Positions 54,459-62,783 of a stretch of 64,000 nt of DNA are shown here, one piece after another. The stretch is taken from NCBI GenBank assembly GCA_964596165.1, contig CAZQTW010000012.1, forward strand, positions 1 through 64,000. Reading direction: 5' to 3'. Position 1 is the stretch's first letter. Each line of letters begins with the position of its first letter. The translations under genes and the position numbers were made by a program. Origin of the DNA: CAYUQT01 sp964596165. Its GTDB lineage: Bacteria; Planctomycetota; Phycisphaerae; UBA1845; JAFGLZ01. Below the pieces are notes generated by a model that did no database searches, was not told the DNA's origin, and was given only the letters and a program-made list of their open reading frames with translations.

Positions 54459-55922
54459 ATGCCTCACGAGTCCAACGTGTCTCAATCCGCGGTTGCCAAA
54501 GCCAAGCCCTCGTTCCGGGGGGTGATGGTGCTTGTCCTGATCGCCGCCGTGTTGGTCCAGGCAGGCTTTCTGATGTTGGCTGTCCGAACCACAGGACGAA
54601 TCGACGGGTTCGCACTTCGAAGCATCGACAGTCACGAGTTCATGCGTCTGGCGCGAACACTCGCACGGCACGGCGTATTCAGTCAAGACGAGGGTCCTCC
54701 GTTTCGTCCGGACACTTGGCGCGGCCCTGTCTACCCCCTCTTTCTGGCCGCATGTATTGGCCTCTTCGGCGACAACATGGTCGCGGTGGTCCTCGCCCAG
54801 CAGCTGCTGGCTCTGTGCAGTGTGAGTCTGCTCGTCGTCACCGCCGCACAATGGATGTCACCCCGCCGGGCAGGCATCGTCGGAATCCTCTGGGTACTGG
54901 ACCCGTATCGCGGCTATTACACGCTCTGGATCCTCAGCGAGACATGCTTCGCGCTGTTCCTTCTGGTCGCTATCCGAGTGTGGCAGTACCAACGCACCGC
55001 ACGCACGCCCCTGGTTGCGGCATTTACCCTGGGTTTGGCCGCCGGCACCACCGTGCTGGTGCGCCCGATCGGCGTGGCGCTGATTCCGCTGGCGCTGTGC
55101 GGAGCGGCGTTGGCACCCTCCCGAGGACGAACCTGGTTGGCCCGGCTGGTGGCCTGTCTGGTCGGGGTGTCCGTCACCGTGGGTTCCTGGATGGGGCGCA
55201 ACAAGGTGGTGGCGGGTGACTTTGCCTTATCCCACGTGACGGGCACGGTGTTGACGTACTTCAAGGTGAAGGAAGTCCTCTTGTGGGCACAAGGGCAGAC
55301 CTCAAAGCGATACGACGATGCAGTTACGCAACGTCTTTGGGAACAGTTCGACCGGCAGATCCGCGACAGATGGGTACGGACCTACGGTCCGTTGAGTCCG
55401 CAGGCGCGTCAGGAGTTGGTCTGGTCCGAAATCACAACCGGACGAGTGCGTGCGGTGAATTCGCTGCTCCTCGATCGTGACACGATGCAGGTGGGGCTGG
55501 CTATTCTGAAGGAACACCCGTGGGCGACGGCGACCTGCTGGGCGGCGCGCTGCGTGTCCATCCTGACATTTCCTCTGAATCTGGCGATCTGGCCCCCCGA
55601 CACGACCAGCGCGTTTCCCTTCGCCGTCCTGCTTCCGGACGTGTCTCTCTCGGCCCGCCGGGCGTTTGGGGCGCTCTTGGCCTTGCCCTATGTCGTCTTG
55701 TCGATCATGGCGGCGTGGCGAGCCATCCGACTTCTGTCCGCACGTCAATGGTCTGTCGTCTTCACGTGTTGGGCGCCAGCACTGGCGCTTTTGCTGGCGG
55801 CATCGCCTCAGGAAGATCCGCGGTTTCGCCTGCCGATGATACCCCTGCTGCTGATAGTAGCGGGGATGGGAAGGGAATCGCCCACCGATGTCGCCGGGCA
55901 GTCGGCCGATCACGGACGATAG
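54459..55922 (+). CDS. GT-C (ArnT/PMT-like) membrane glycosyltransferase
   Basis: A 487-residue polytopic protein with about eleven hydrophobic segments. After helix 1 the periplasmic loop carries acidic residues (RIDGFALRSIDSHEFMRLA; TWRGPVYPLFLAACIGLFG), the position of the GT-C catalytic Asp. It ends in a helix pair (TCWAPALALLLAASPQEDPR, with a conserved DPR-F style motif near the end). It would add sugars from a lipid donor to a glycan, lipid or protein. Divergent from the amidotransferase, and its 3' end overlaps the zinc-ribbon gene by 13 bases on opposite strands. Confidence 0.75.
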   Translation: MPHESNVSQSAVAKAKPSFRGVMVLVLIAAVLVQAGFLMLAVRTTGRIDGFALRSIDSHEFMRLARTLARHGVFSQDEGPPFRPDTWRGPVYPLFLAACIGLFGDNMVAVVLAQQLLALCSVSLLVVTAAQWMSPRRAGIVGILWVLDPYRGYYTLWILSETCFALFLLVAIRVWQYQRTARTPLVAAFTLGLAAGTTVLVRPIGVALIPLALCGAALAPSRGRTWLARLVACLVGVSVTVGSWMGRNKVVAGDFALSHVTGTVLTYFKVKEVLLWAQGQTSKRYDDAVTQRLWEQFDRQIRDRWVRTYGPLSPQARQELVWSEITTGRVRAVNSLLLDRDTMQVGLAILKEHPWATATCWAARCVSILTFPLNLAIWPPDTTSAFPFAVLLPDVSLSARRAFGALLALPYVVLSIMAAWRAIRLLSARQWSVVFTCWAPALALLLAASPQEDPRFRLPMIPLLLIVAGMGRESPTDVAGQSADHGR

Positions 55923-56779
55923 ACACGGAAGAAGAACGCGGCCGCCGTGATGAAATAGGATACCAACCCGAGAAGCACACCGGCGGTCGCCATTCCTCTG
56001 CCTCTTTCGACGAAACCGGACCGGCCGATCTGACGATGCGCGATGACGCCGAAGATGATGGCCAGCAGTTGCGGCAGGACCAGGATCCCGCAAGGCATGC
56101 CCAGAATACCCATGACGAGCGAGGCCACCGCGTATCCGTTGGCCTCGCCGGGCGCCCGCATGGGAGCAATGCCTTCCAAGGTGAACGGTAACCCGCAGAT
56201 CTTGCAGTTGTTCGCGTCCACGGCCGACATGCCGGAACATCGAGGACACCGGATGGCCTGTCGGCTGTCGGGGCCCGTGACGATCTCAGGGGCGCGGGCC
56301 CCGGCAGCGGCATAGGCGTGCATCGGCGTAGGATCCTGTTCATCCGGCACCAAGAGGACCGGTTTGCCGACCGCGCCGGTGCTCGGGTTGAACGCCGGGA
56401 CCGTAAACTCCGCCGCACAGGTAGGGCACCTGCCTTGCCGGCCGGATATCGTGGTGTTTGCCTCCAACACCGACCCGCATCGGACGCACGCGAAGTGAAA
56501 CCGGTATCCCGTCGGACTCGCATCATGAAACGGCGGAAGGGGACCCTGTACGGAGGAGGGAGCGTGCGGAGGCGACTCAACCTGCCCTGTCGAAGGCGGA
56601 GTTTCTTGGAGGGGCGCCGGCAAGCGGAACTGTCCCTGGCAATGCGGGCACTTCACCAATCGACCGATATAGCTGCCGTCGGCCGAGACCGTTCGCTGAC
56701 ACTGCGGACACGACAGTTCGTAGATCAAGATTCCCTCGGTTCGGGATTCGGAGCCCGTCGAAACGCCCTTACCGTACAC
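55910..56779 (-). CDS. Multi-zinc-ribbon protein with C-terminal DUF4190-like helices
   Basis: A 289-residue protein. It has three zinc ribbons: CPQCQRTV...KCPHCQGQF (residues 24-50), CVRCGSVL...RCPTCAAEF (97-125) and CPRCSGMS...NCKICGLPF (178-203). The first two are linked by a Pro-rich stretch. Two hydrophobic helices follow (YAVASLVMGILGMPCGILVL; MATAGVLLGLVSYFITAAAFF), in the DUF4190 layout. Such proteins are frequent in Planctomycetota and may link membrane and nucleic acid or protein partners. The GTG at 56779 is the open-frame start; a TTG at 56728 with GAGGGA just upstream is an equally likely start. Confidence 0.7.
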   Translation of the reverse strand: MYGKGVSTGSESRTEGILIYELSCPQCQRTVSADGSYIGRLVKCPHCQGQFRLPAPLQETPPSTGQVESPPHAPSSVQGPLPPFHDASPTGYRFHFACVRCGSVLEANTTISGRQGRCPTCAAEFTVPAFNPSTGAVGKPVLLVPDEQDPTPMHAYAAAGARAPEIVTGPDSRQAIRCPRCSGMSAVDANNCKICGLPFTLEGIAPMRAPGEANGYAVASLVMGILGMPCGILVLPQLLAIIFGVIAHRQIGRSGFVERGRGMATAGVLLGLVSYFITAAAFFFRVYRP

Positions 56780-56923
56780 GCAACAGCACTCACGTTTGCA
56801 CCGCCCATCCGTTCACCGGCATCGACTGAGCAACCCCTGCTGATAAGAAGCCCGGCCTTTGTCGCAGGGCACTCGCCATCTTCAGACAGATTATCCTCCT
56901 TGTAAGTCGTCACCAAGTGCCGA

Positions 56924-56952
56924 TTGATGAGATTTTGAAAACGAAGTAGAAT
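56924..56952 (+). promoter_or_regulatory. Promoter candidate for the porCDAB operon
   Basis: TTGATG at 56924-56929, a 17-base spacer, then TAGAAT at 56947-56952, in an AT-rich island of a GC-rich region. The leader to the gamma gene would be about 90 bases. Confidence 0.45.
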
Positions 56953-57046
56953 AAAGTTTTGGCCTGCCTGTATGTTGCCGCGAGCCGTGAGCAGGTGGGG
57001 CTGAGACCAATCGCTCGCATCTGTTCGTGAGGACTTGGAGCTCGCG

Positions 57047-57628
57047 TTGTTCGAGATTCGTTGGCATGGTCGTGGTGGACAGGGGGCCGTGACGGCAGCG
57101 ACATTGCTGGCCGAGGCGGCCTATCTGTACGAAGGGTACGCCGGCGTGGCCGCCGCTCCCAGCTTCGGGGCCGAGCGACGCGGTGCCCCCGTAACGGCCA
57201 GCACGCGTATCGATTCGCAGCCCGTTTTGCGCCGCAGCCAAGTCACCCGACCGGACATCGTCGTGGTCCTCGACGAGTCACTGCTCGACGTGGTGGACGT
57301 GACGGAGGGAATCAAGCCCGGCGGTACCATCCTGATCAACTGCGCCAACGGCAGAGCCGCGGGTCGTCTTCCGAAGACACTTCGGATCGCAACGGCCGAT
57401 GCGACGGCGGCCGCGCAGGAGGTAGGCTTGGTCGCCGCGGGATCCGTGGTGGTCAACACGGCGATCCTGGGCGCGTTCTGTCGGGCGATGAAATTCGTAT
57501 CCATCGACAACCTGACGAAGGCCATTCACGATCGGTTCCGAGGCAAGGCGGGCGAACGGAACGCACGGGCCGCCATGATCGCCTACGAAGGAACCGTCGT
57601 TCGCGAGCCGGAAGGCGTATCGTCATGA
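57047..57628 (+). CDS. porC: 2-oxoacid:ferredoxin oxidoreductase, gamma subunit
   Basis: A 193-residue subunit. The N-terminus FEIRWHGRGGQGAVTAATLL is the family hallmark, followed by SFGAERRGAPVTASTRI, the domain-III-like part of pyruvate or 2-oxoisovalerate:ferredoxin oxidoreductase. Start: TTG 57047 with GGAG six bases upstream yields the canonical N-terminus; the TTG at 57035 would add four residues and sits only two bases from its site. The four genes gamma, delta, alpha and beta follow in order, the first three overlapping by ATGA. The complex oxidises a 2-oxoacid with CoA and reduces ferredoxin. Confidence 0.9.
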   Translation: MFEIRWHGRGGQGAVTAATLLAEAAYLYEGYAGVAAAPSFGAERRGAPVTASTRIDSQPVLRRSQVTRPDIVVVLDESLLDVVDVTEGIKPGGTILINCANGRAAGRLPKTLRIATADATAAAQEVGLVAAGSVVVNTAILGAFCRAMKFVSIDNLTKAIHDRFRGKAGERNARAAMIAYEGTVVREPEGVSS

Positions 57629-57915
57629 CGAAAGAAACACTCCCCATGATCGGTGTCTCGCCGCCCACGGAAGGTGAGGCCGGTCGAACGGGTACGTGGC
57701 GCAGCAAACGACCCGTCATTGACCCCAAGCGGTGCCTGACGTGCGGCGACAAACCGCGGGACTGCCACCTGTGCTGGATGTACTGTCCGGAGGTCGTCAT
57801 CACGCCCGGTAGCCCGCCGGTCATCGATTACCGCTATTGCAAGGGCTGTGGAATCTGTGCTCGCGAGTGCCCGCGGAAGGCGATTCACATGGTGCCCGAG
57901 GAGCGGGAGCCATGA
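57625..57915 (+). CDS. porD: 2-oxoacid:ferredoxin oxidoreductase, delta (ferredoxin-type) subunit
   Basis: A 96-residue two-cluster ferredoxin that passes electrons from the thiamine site to external ferredoxin. The second cluster is normal (CKGCGICARECPRKAI). The first reads CLTCGDKPRDCHLCWMYCP: against the usual CxxCxxCxxxCP there are about seven extra residues including one more cysteine. The N-terminal 35 residues are a usual PorD extension. ATG overlaps the gamma stop by ATGA, and its own stop overlaps the alpha start likewise, so translation is tightly coupled. The inserted loop may alter cluster environment (inference). Confidence 0.9.
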   Translation: MTKETLPMIGVSPPTEGEAGRTGTWRSKRPVIDPKRCLTCGDKPRDCHLCWMYCPEVVITPGSPPVIDYRYCKGCGICARECPRKAIHMVPEEREP

Positions 57916-59159
57916 GCCACAAGCATCTGCTCACCGGCAATCACGCCGCCGCCCATGCGTGCAAGGACAGCCGCGTGCAGGTCGTGGCGGCCTATCCGAT
58001 CACGCCGCAAAGCCCCGTCACCGAACGGATCAGCGAGTTCGTCGCCGCCGGTCAACTGAAGGCCAAGTACGTCTGCGTCGAGAGCGAGCACTCGGCCATC
58101 ACGGTGTGCATCGCGGCGGCGACCGCCGGCGCCAGGACGTTCACCGCCAGCAGCGCCAACGGATTGTGCCTGATGCACGAGCAGCTCCACTGGGCGGCGG
58201 GCGCCAGACTGCCCATCGTCCTGGCCTGCGTGAACCGCGGCGTCGCCGCACCGTGGACGGTCTGGACCGACCACCAGGACTCCATGAGCCAGCGCGATAC
58301 CGGCTGGATTCAGATCTACGTCGAGGATAACCAGGAAATCTACGACACGATCATCCAGGCGTATCGGCTGGCCGAACGGGTGTTGATCCCCGTGATGGTC
58401 TGCTACGACGGCTATGTTCTAAGTCACACGGCCATGCCGGTGGTGGCAGAGGATCAGTCCAAGATTGACGAGTTCCTGCCGACCTATGATCCCCTGGTTA
58501 AGCTGGACCCGAACCATCCGCTCAATTTCGGGCTGGTCACCATGCCCGACCCGAGATACGACCACCCGGACATTGAAGAACTCGGCGCCTACATGGAGAT
58601 CCGCCACCGGCTGCAACACGACCTCGCCGCGGCAACATCCGAGGTCGTCGCGGTCGACCGCGAGTTCGGCCGGGCGTTCGGCCGTTCGTACGCTGGTGTC
58701 TTGAAGACGTACCGAGCGGATGACGCCGATCTGGTCATTCTGGCGATCGGAACGGTGGCCAGCGAAGCCCGAGTGGCGGTAAATCTGCTGCGCGAACGGG
58801 AGCTGAAGGTGGGTGTGGCCTCGTTGCGACTCTTTCGACCGTTTCCGACGGAGGCGATTCGCGAGCTGGCCTCCACGGTCGACCGAATCATGATCATCGA
58901 GCGCGCCGTAAGTTACGGATACGAGGGTCCCCTCGCCAGCGATACGAAGGCGGCCCTGTACGGACTGAAGAACCCGCCGGCGACCAACTGTTTCATTGCC
59001 GGCATCGGCGGTCGGGAAATCAGCGCGGAGATGATCGCCAAAGCCGCCGAGGACGTACTCGCGGGTCGAGCAGAAGTACCCGCTCGACCCCAGGATATGC
59101 CGTGGATCAACCTGCAGCCGGCCCGGAGTTCGGTGCCCGTGCAAGGGGTGGAATTGTGA
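57912..59159 (+). CDS. porA: 2-oxoacid:ferredoxin oxidoreductase, alpha subunit
   Basis: A 415-residue subunit. Family marks: LLTGNHAAAHACKDS and VVAAYPITPQSPVTE at the N-terminus, CVESEHSAITVCIAAATAGA, FTASSANGLCLMHEQLHWAA, VNRGVAAPWTVWTDHQDSM and DTGWIQIYVEDNQE. The C-terminal domain has VILAIGTVASEARVAVNLL and RIMIIERAVSYGYEGPL. It binds the pyrimidine part of thiamine diphosphate with the beta subunit. The sequence lines up best with pyruvate-type enzymes (PorA), but 2-oxoisovalerate cannot be excluded. Coupled by ATGA to the delta gene. Confidence 0.9.
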   Translation: MSHKHLLTGNHAAAHACKDSRVQVVAAYPITPQSPVTERISEFVAAGQLKAKYVCVESEHSAITVCIAAATAGARTFTASSANGLCLMHEQLHWAAGARLPIVLACVNRGVAAPWTVWTDHQDSMSQRDTGWIQIYVEDNQEIYDTIIQAYRLAERVLIPVMVCYDGYVLSHTAMPVVAEDQSKIDEFLPTYDPLVKLDPNHPLNFGLVTMPDPRYDHPDIEELGAYMEIRHRLQHDLAAATSEVVAVDREFGRAFGRSYAGVLKTYRADDADLVILAIGTVASEARVAVNLLRERELKVGVASLRLFRPFPTEAIRELASTVDRIMIIERAVSYGYEGPLASDTKAALYGLKNPPATNCFIAGIGGREISAEMIAKAAEDVLAGRAEVPARPQDMPWINLQPARSSVPVQGVEL

Positions 59160-59265
59160 CAGATCGGGTCTGGGCAGCCGGATCTCGGGTCTGGGAAGCG
59201 AAGTCGAACGGCCTTTCCTTTGTGCCCCGGGAGGCGGATGGAAGCATCCGCGGTGGAATCGATCC

Positions 59266-60171
59266 ATGAAGGTTACGGACTTACCCCGAGAGGAATACAT
59301 GCTGCCGGGCAACCGGACGTGCGCCGGCTGCGGGGCGGCTTTGGCGTATCGGCACGCCCTCAAGGCGCTGGGACCGAACACGATCGTTGTCGTGCCGGCG
59401 GGCTGCGTCACGGTGTTGCATGGGATGTATCCGCGGTCGTCGGTGAACGTGCCGGTGCTTCATACGGCGTTTGAGACGACGGGCGCGGCGGCTTCCGGCG
59501 TGGTGGCCGCGATGGAAATCCAGGGAAAGACGGATACGACCGTCGTCGGGTGGTCGGGCGACGGCGGAACGGCCGATATCGGCATCCAAGCGCTCTCCGG
59601 CGCGGCCGAACGAAACACGAACTACATCCATGTCTGTTACGACAACGAAGCCTACATGAACACGGGCACTCAACGAAGCGGCGCGACGCCCTGCGGCGTA
59701 CGAACCTCCACCACGCCCGGGGCAGGCAAGGCCGAACCCAAGAAGGACATGGTCATGATCATGGCCGCGCACGGCATCCCCTACGTGGCCACCGCCTGCG
59801 CATCGTATCCGCTCGATCTCTACGAGAAGTTTGTGAAGGCCAAGGGAATTCGCGGCACACGGTACATCCACATTCTTTGCCCGTGCGGACCCGGATGGGG
59901 TTATCAGCCGGAAGACACGATCGAAATCGGCCGGTTGGCCGTGCGCACCGGCGTGTTCAACCTGTTCGAGATCGAGAACGGCAAGGTACGGCTGTCCGGA
60001 CCCAGCCGACGTGAACCGACGTACGAGGTCGAGACCTATCTCAAGGCGCAAAAACGCTTTCGCGACTTCACGCCGGAGCAGATTGAGGGTGTTCGCGAGT
60101 GGGCCCGCCGGTCGCGCCGACACGTGCTGTCCATGCCGCAGGTCGATCCGGAGCCCGCATCGGCGGAGTAG
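59266..60171 (+). CDS. porB: 2-oxoacid:ferredoxin oxidoreductase, beta (thiamine-binding) subunit
   Basis: A 301-residue subunit. Proximal cluster cysteines: NRTCAGCGAALAYRHALK, plus CVTVLHGMYP and the late Cys in ILCPCGPGWGY. The thiamine/Mg motif is WSGDGGTADIGIQALSGAAE with CYDNEAYMNTGTQRSGATP. It ends in the usual region (LFEIENGKVRLSG). A gap of 106 bases separates it from the alpha gene, the only loose spacing in the operon; no hairpin is apparent there. The complex would let the cell make or use acetyl-CoA under low oxygen. Confidence 0.92.
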   Translation: MKVTDLPREEYMLPGNRTCAGCGAALAYRHALKALGPNTIVVVPAGCVTVLHGMYPRSSVNVPVLHTAFETTGAAASGVVAAMEIQGKTDTTVVGWSGDGGTADIGIQALSGAAERNTNYIHVCYDNEAYMNTGTQRSGATPCGVRTSTTPGAGKAEPKKDMVMIMAAHGIPYVATACASYPLDLYEKFVKAKGIRGTRYIHILCPCGPGWGYQPEDTIEIGRLAVRTGVFNLFEIENGKVRLSGPSRREPTYEVETYLKAQKRFRDFTPEQIEGVREWARRSRRHVLSMPQVDPEPASAE

Positions 60172-60199
60172 CGTTGATCTTCATTAAGGAAGACCCATC

Positions 60200-60715
60200 A
60201 TGAACGTCTTCGGCCAATTCTCGGATCCGGAGGTGTTACTGAGGCTCGGCGGCGCGACGATCATGGGAGGGCTCATCGGCCTGAATAGAAACTTGCACGG
60301 AAAGCCGGCCGGCATGCGAACCCACGCCTTGGTGGCCGTCGCATCGGCACTTCTCGTCGTCATCGGGCTGAAGCTCGAGGTCGGACTCACAACCCAGCGA
60401 GCGGCCTCGCTCACGTCTCTGGAAGAAGCAAACGCCCTTAGCCGGATCATTCAGGGAATCCTTCAGGGCATTGGTTTCCTTGGGACGGGCGTGATTCTCC
60501 GGAGCGAAGCAGGCAAGCGGGTGCACGGTCTGACAACGGCCGCCTCCATCTGGGTCTCGGCCGCTCTGGGCGTCGCCTGGGGGCTGGGTTACTGGCTGGT
60601 CGCGATAACGGCCTTCGTCCTGGTTTTCGCGATCCTCGTCCTCGGTGGACCCATCGAAAGGGCCCTTCATCGATACCTGACGTTCATGGGCCACGACGAG
60701 GACAGCGGGAACTGA
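60200..60715 (+). CDS. MgtC/SapB-family membrane protein
   Basis: A 171-residue protein with about four or five helices. Family hallmarks: GGATIMGGLIGLNRNLHGKP, AGMRTHALVAVASALLVVIG, RIIQGILQGIGFLGTGVILR and VHGLTTAASIWVSAALGVAWG. MgtC proteins are linked to magnesium stress and to F-ATPase modulation in pathogens; free-living members have unknown roles. It starts 28 bases after porB, so may be read with that operon. The protein lacks the long soluble C-terminal domain of some MgtC forms and belongs to the short SapB type. Confidence 0.88.
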   Translation: MNVFGQFSDPEVLLRLGGATIMGGLIGLNRNLHGKPAGMRTHALVAVASALLVVIGLKLEVGLTTQRAASLTSLEEANALSRIIQGILQGIGFLGTGVILRSEAGKRVHGLTTAASIWVSAALGVAWGLGYWLVAITAFVLVFAILVLGGPIERALHRYLTFMGHDEDSGN

Positions 60716-60803
60716 GCCGGCAGAAGACGCGCAGGCACGCGTCACGGTTCCAACAGGCTTCGCGACGCTTCCCGGATGTATCGACATCACGGAGTCCGCG
60801 TCG

Positions 60804-61642
60804 ATGGCGGAACCCTATACGTACCGGATTGGCAAGGGGAGTATCTTCCTTGGGGTGCTGATGTTGGTCTCGTCTCTCGGAGCGTTCCTCTATCTTCATT
60901 GTCGAATCAGCCGAACCCTCAAGGGACTCCTTCCCCTTCTCCGGCCTCTTCTTCCTGTTCCCGTTCTTGCCGGCACTGCGGTTCGTTCGTCCTCCGCACC
61001 ACGGTGTCTATCCACGTTCATGAGGATGGCATTACGCAGACTACTTGCCTAAAGACGCGGACGATCCGCTGGGAAGACGTGCTGATTGTCTACGTACGAG
61101 CCCCAGTAAGCGAAAGGCTGAGAAGGTGGGACGTCTTCTTCAAACACTCCCAAGGACATTTTTCGATTGGCGACTGGGCCGTCGGGGCACGCAATAGTTC
61201 GCTCGTGCAGGCCATTCAGACACACTCGAATCCGCCAACCATCGTGGAACATCTCTACCCACGCGACATGATCGAGACGCCGAGGGTTCGATTCAAGCGG
61301 CATCGCAGGCTACTGATGCTTGTGGGACTCTTGTCCTACGTCGTACTGGCTGCACTGAAGATCGTCGGCCTTTCGCCGTCCGTCACGTGGGTGCAGGTAG
61401 CCATTGAACCCGCGGTCTGGGTGCTCTACTTCTTGTTCTTTGTTCTCGTCTCTCAAGAGGTCCACTGCATGGAAATCAGGCGTCGCTGCGCAAAGTCCGC
61501 GCACTGGCCGGAGACGCTGGCCCGTCGACTGCGGGGTCCCTTCTACCAGGAAGCCAACGTGAATCTATTGAGTCTACGTAGAGCGTTTGTGGCTGCGCCG
61601 GCGGTCTACTACGTCCTGGTCATCGCCCTAAGACTGATGTAA
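60804..61642 (+). pseudogene. Membrane protein gene with PH-like domain, disrupted by frameshifts
   Basis: From ATG 60804 (GGAG nine bases upstream) the protein reads MAEPYTYRIGKGSIFLGVLM and a first helix to RISRTLKG, then meets a frame change near 60921-60926. A hydrophobic stretch DSFPFSGLFFLFPFLPALRF is found in a second frame, and the remainder, starting near RTTVSIHVHEDGITQTTC and including TRTIRWEDVLIVYVRAP and two C-terminal helices (LLMLVGLLSYVVLAALKI; WVLYFLFFVLVSQEV), is in a third frame and ends at 61642. This looks like one bacterial PH-like membrane protein interrupted by two 1-base additions. A single -1 change is the alternative. It may be decay or sequence error. Confidence 0.6.
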
Positions 61643-61663
61643 CCCTACCCTGATTTTGGTGGC

Positions 61664-61813
61664 ATGAGTTGGATTGCGGTCTTTCTGTGGGTTCCCCTCT
61701 TCCTTTGGACGTTCCTGATGTCGATCTTCTGCTTGGCCGTCTACTACGATGCCTGGGCTTTCCGACGGAAGCATACGCGCAAAGGGACGGGCGGAGCTGA
61801 TCGGCACACGTGA
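61664..61813 (+). CDS. 49-residue single-pass membrane ORF
   Basis: ATG 61664 to TGA 61811-61813 encodes a strongly hydrophobic peptide: SWIAVFLWVPLFLWTFLMSI then FCLAVYYDAWAF and a basic tail (RRKHTRKG). One or two helices and a positive C-terminus fit an inner-membrane protein with the tail inside. The ribosome binding site is weak (GGTGG). It follows the disrupted membrane gene by 21 bases and could be its partner. No family recognised. Confidence 0.45.
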   Translation: MSWIAVFLWVPLFLWTFLMSIFCLAVYYDAWAFRRKHTRKGTGGADRHT

Positions 61814-61919
61814 GTCACTCGCCCGATCCGTTGGTTCTGCCGGGTCGAATCCGTCTCTTACGGCCAAGGTGCCATGGACCATGGCATCTGTACCCCCGTT
61901 CGGGCAATGGAATCATGGT

Positions 61920-61948
61920 TTGACCCTCGTGGCATCCAATGCTATCAT
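61920..61948 (+). promoter_or_regulatory. Promoter of the RHH/PIN toxin-antitoxin operon
   Basis: TTGACC at 61920-61925, a 17-base spacer and TATCAT at 61943-61948 preceded by TGC (extended -10). The spacer and -10 lie inside a perfect palindrome, so the promoter should be blocked when the operator is occupied. The leader to ATG 62045 is about 90 bases. Confidence 0.6.
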
Positions 61949-61968
61949 AATGATAGCATTGGATGCCA
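61930..61968. promoter_or_regulatory. Perfect 39-base palindromic operator
   Basis: Arm TGGCATCCAATGCTATCAT (19 bases), one central A, then its exact reverse complement. It overlaps the -10 box and spacer of the toxin-antitoxin promoter. Ribbon-helix-helix antitoxins bind as dimers to such operators, so this is the expected autoregulation site; it is unusually long and error-free. Confidence 0.75.
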
Positions 61969-62044
61969 TCGGCAGACTTGTAGGGTGCGTCTAAGCGTAC
62001 ATCGCATGCTGAAGACGCACCATTCTTCTCGAAGGAGAATCGGA

Positions 62045-62284
62045 ATGGCGCAGATACTCGTTCGCGATTTGAAGCCCGAGGTCGTTGCACGGCTCAAGCG
62101 TCGGGCCAAGAAGGATGGGCGTTCCCTCCAATCGGTGGTCAAGACCATCCTGGAAGAAGCCTCCGATGAAATAAAGGTCGATACAGCCACCGCTCTGAAA
62201 AGGGTCGACCGGTTTCGCGCAAGGTTCAAAGGCCGCAAGCTCTCGGACAGCGCCGAGCTGATCCGTGAGGACCGCGACCGATGA
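62045..62284 (+). CDS. Ribbon-helix-helix antitoxin (FitA/VapB-like)
   Basis: A 79-residue antitoxin. The N-terminal ribbon-helix-helix fold (MAQILVRDLKPEVVARLKRR, then AKKDGRSLQSVVKTILEEA) is the FitA/VapB DNA-binding type. The C-terminal half (ATALKRVDRFRARFKGRKLS, DSAELIREDRDR) matches the toxin-binding tail. AAGGAGA lies seven bases before the ATG. The toxin start overlaps the stop by ATGA, giving coupled translation. It most likely represses its own promoter at the 39-base palindrome. Confidence 0.85.
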   Translation: MAQILVRDLKPEVVARLKRRAKKDGRSLQSVVKTILEEASDEIKVDTATALKRVDRFRARFKGRKLSDSAELIREDRDR

Positions 62285-62706
62285 AGGCCCACGTCGTCGA
62301 TACAAGCGTCGCGGCAAAGTGGTTTTTCGAAGAGGAGTGGACCTCCGAAGCAAGAAGGGTGCTGCGCTCGGAGGCACCGCTTCACGCCCCGGACTTTCTA
62401 CTCCTGGAGTTGGATAGCATCTTCTGGAAACGCGTTCGCCGAGGTGATATCTCTCCGGAGGACGCCGACGAGGCACGCGCGATCCTGCGGCAACTGCCGA
62501 TTCAGCTCCATGCCTCCGAAGCCTTGCGTGACGCCGCCTTCTCCATCGCCAGACAAACGGATCGGACTGTATATGACTCTTTGTACGTTGCCCTGGCTGT
62601 GGCCCTGGACGGCAGAATGGTCACGGCCGACCGTCGGTTGTATCGCACCTTGATCAATAGTCCTTTCCAGGCCGCCACGCTCTGGGCGGGTGATCTGCCG
62701 CACTGA
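62281..62706 (+). CDS. PIN-domain toxin (VapC-like)
   Basis: A 141-residue PIN-domain RNase. The acidic active-site residues are present: Asp in HVVDTSVAAKWF, Glu in LLLELDSIFWK, Asp in VYDSLYVALAVAL and Asp in MVTADRRLYR. This pair is intact and in the standard antitoxin-first order, unlike the locus near 12.8 kb. The two toxins are only distantly similar, so the antitoxin here is unlikely to neutralise the other toxin (inference). A strong hairpin follows 44 bases downstream. Confidence 0.88.
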   Translation: MKAHVVDTSVAAKWFFEEEWTSEARRVLRSEAPLHAPDFLLLELDSIFWKRVRRGDISPEDADEARAILRQLPIQLHASEALRDAAFSIARQTDRTVYDSLYVALAVALDGRMVTADRRLYRTLINSPFQAATLWAGDLPH

Positions 62707-62749
62707 ACGACCGGTCCTCGCTCGAACCTTTGACAAGACGGCGGACTGC

Positions 62750-62769
62750 TCCGTCCCTTTCGGGACGGA
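62750..62769. terminator. Hairpin between convergent toxin and rsmE genes
   Basis: TCCGTCCC (62750-62757), loop TTTC, GGGACGGA (62762-62769) give a perfect 8-base stem in the 77-base convergent gap. Either strand could use it. There is no long U-tract, so it is a plausible bidirectional terminator or 3' stabiliser. Confidence 0.5.
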
Positions 62770-62783
62770 CGTTGCGGAAAGCG

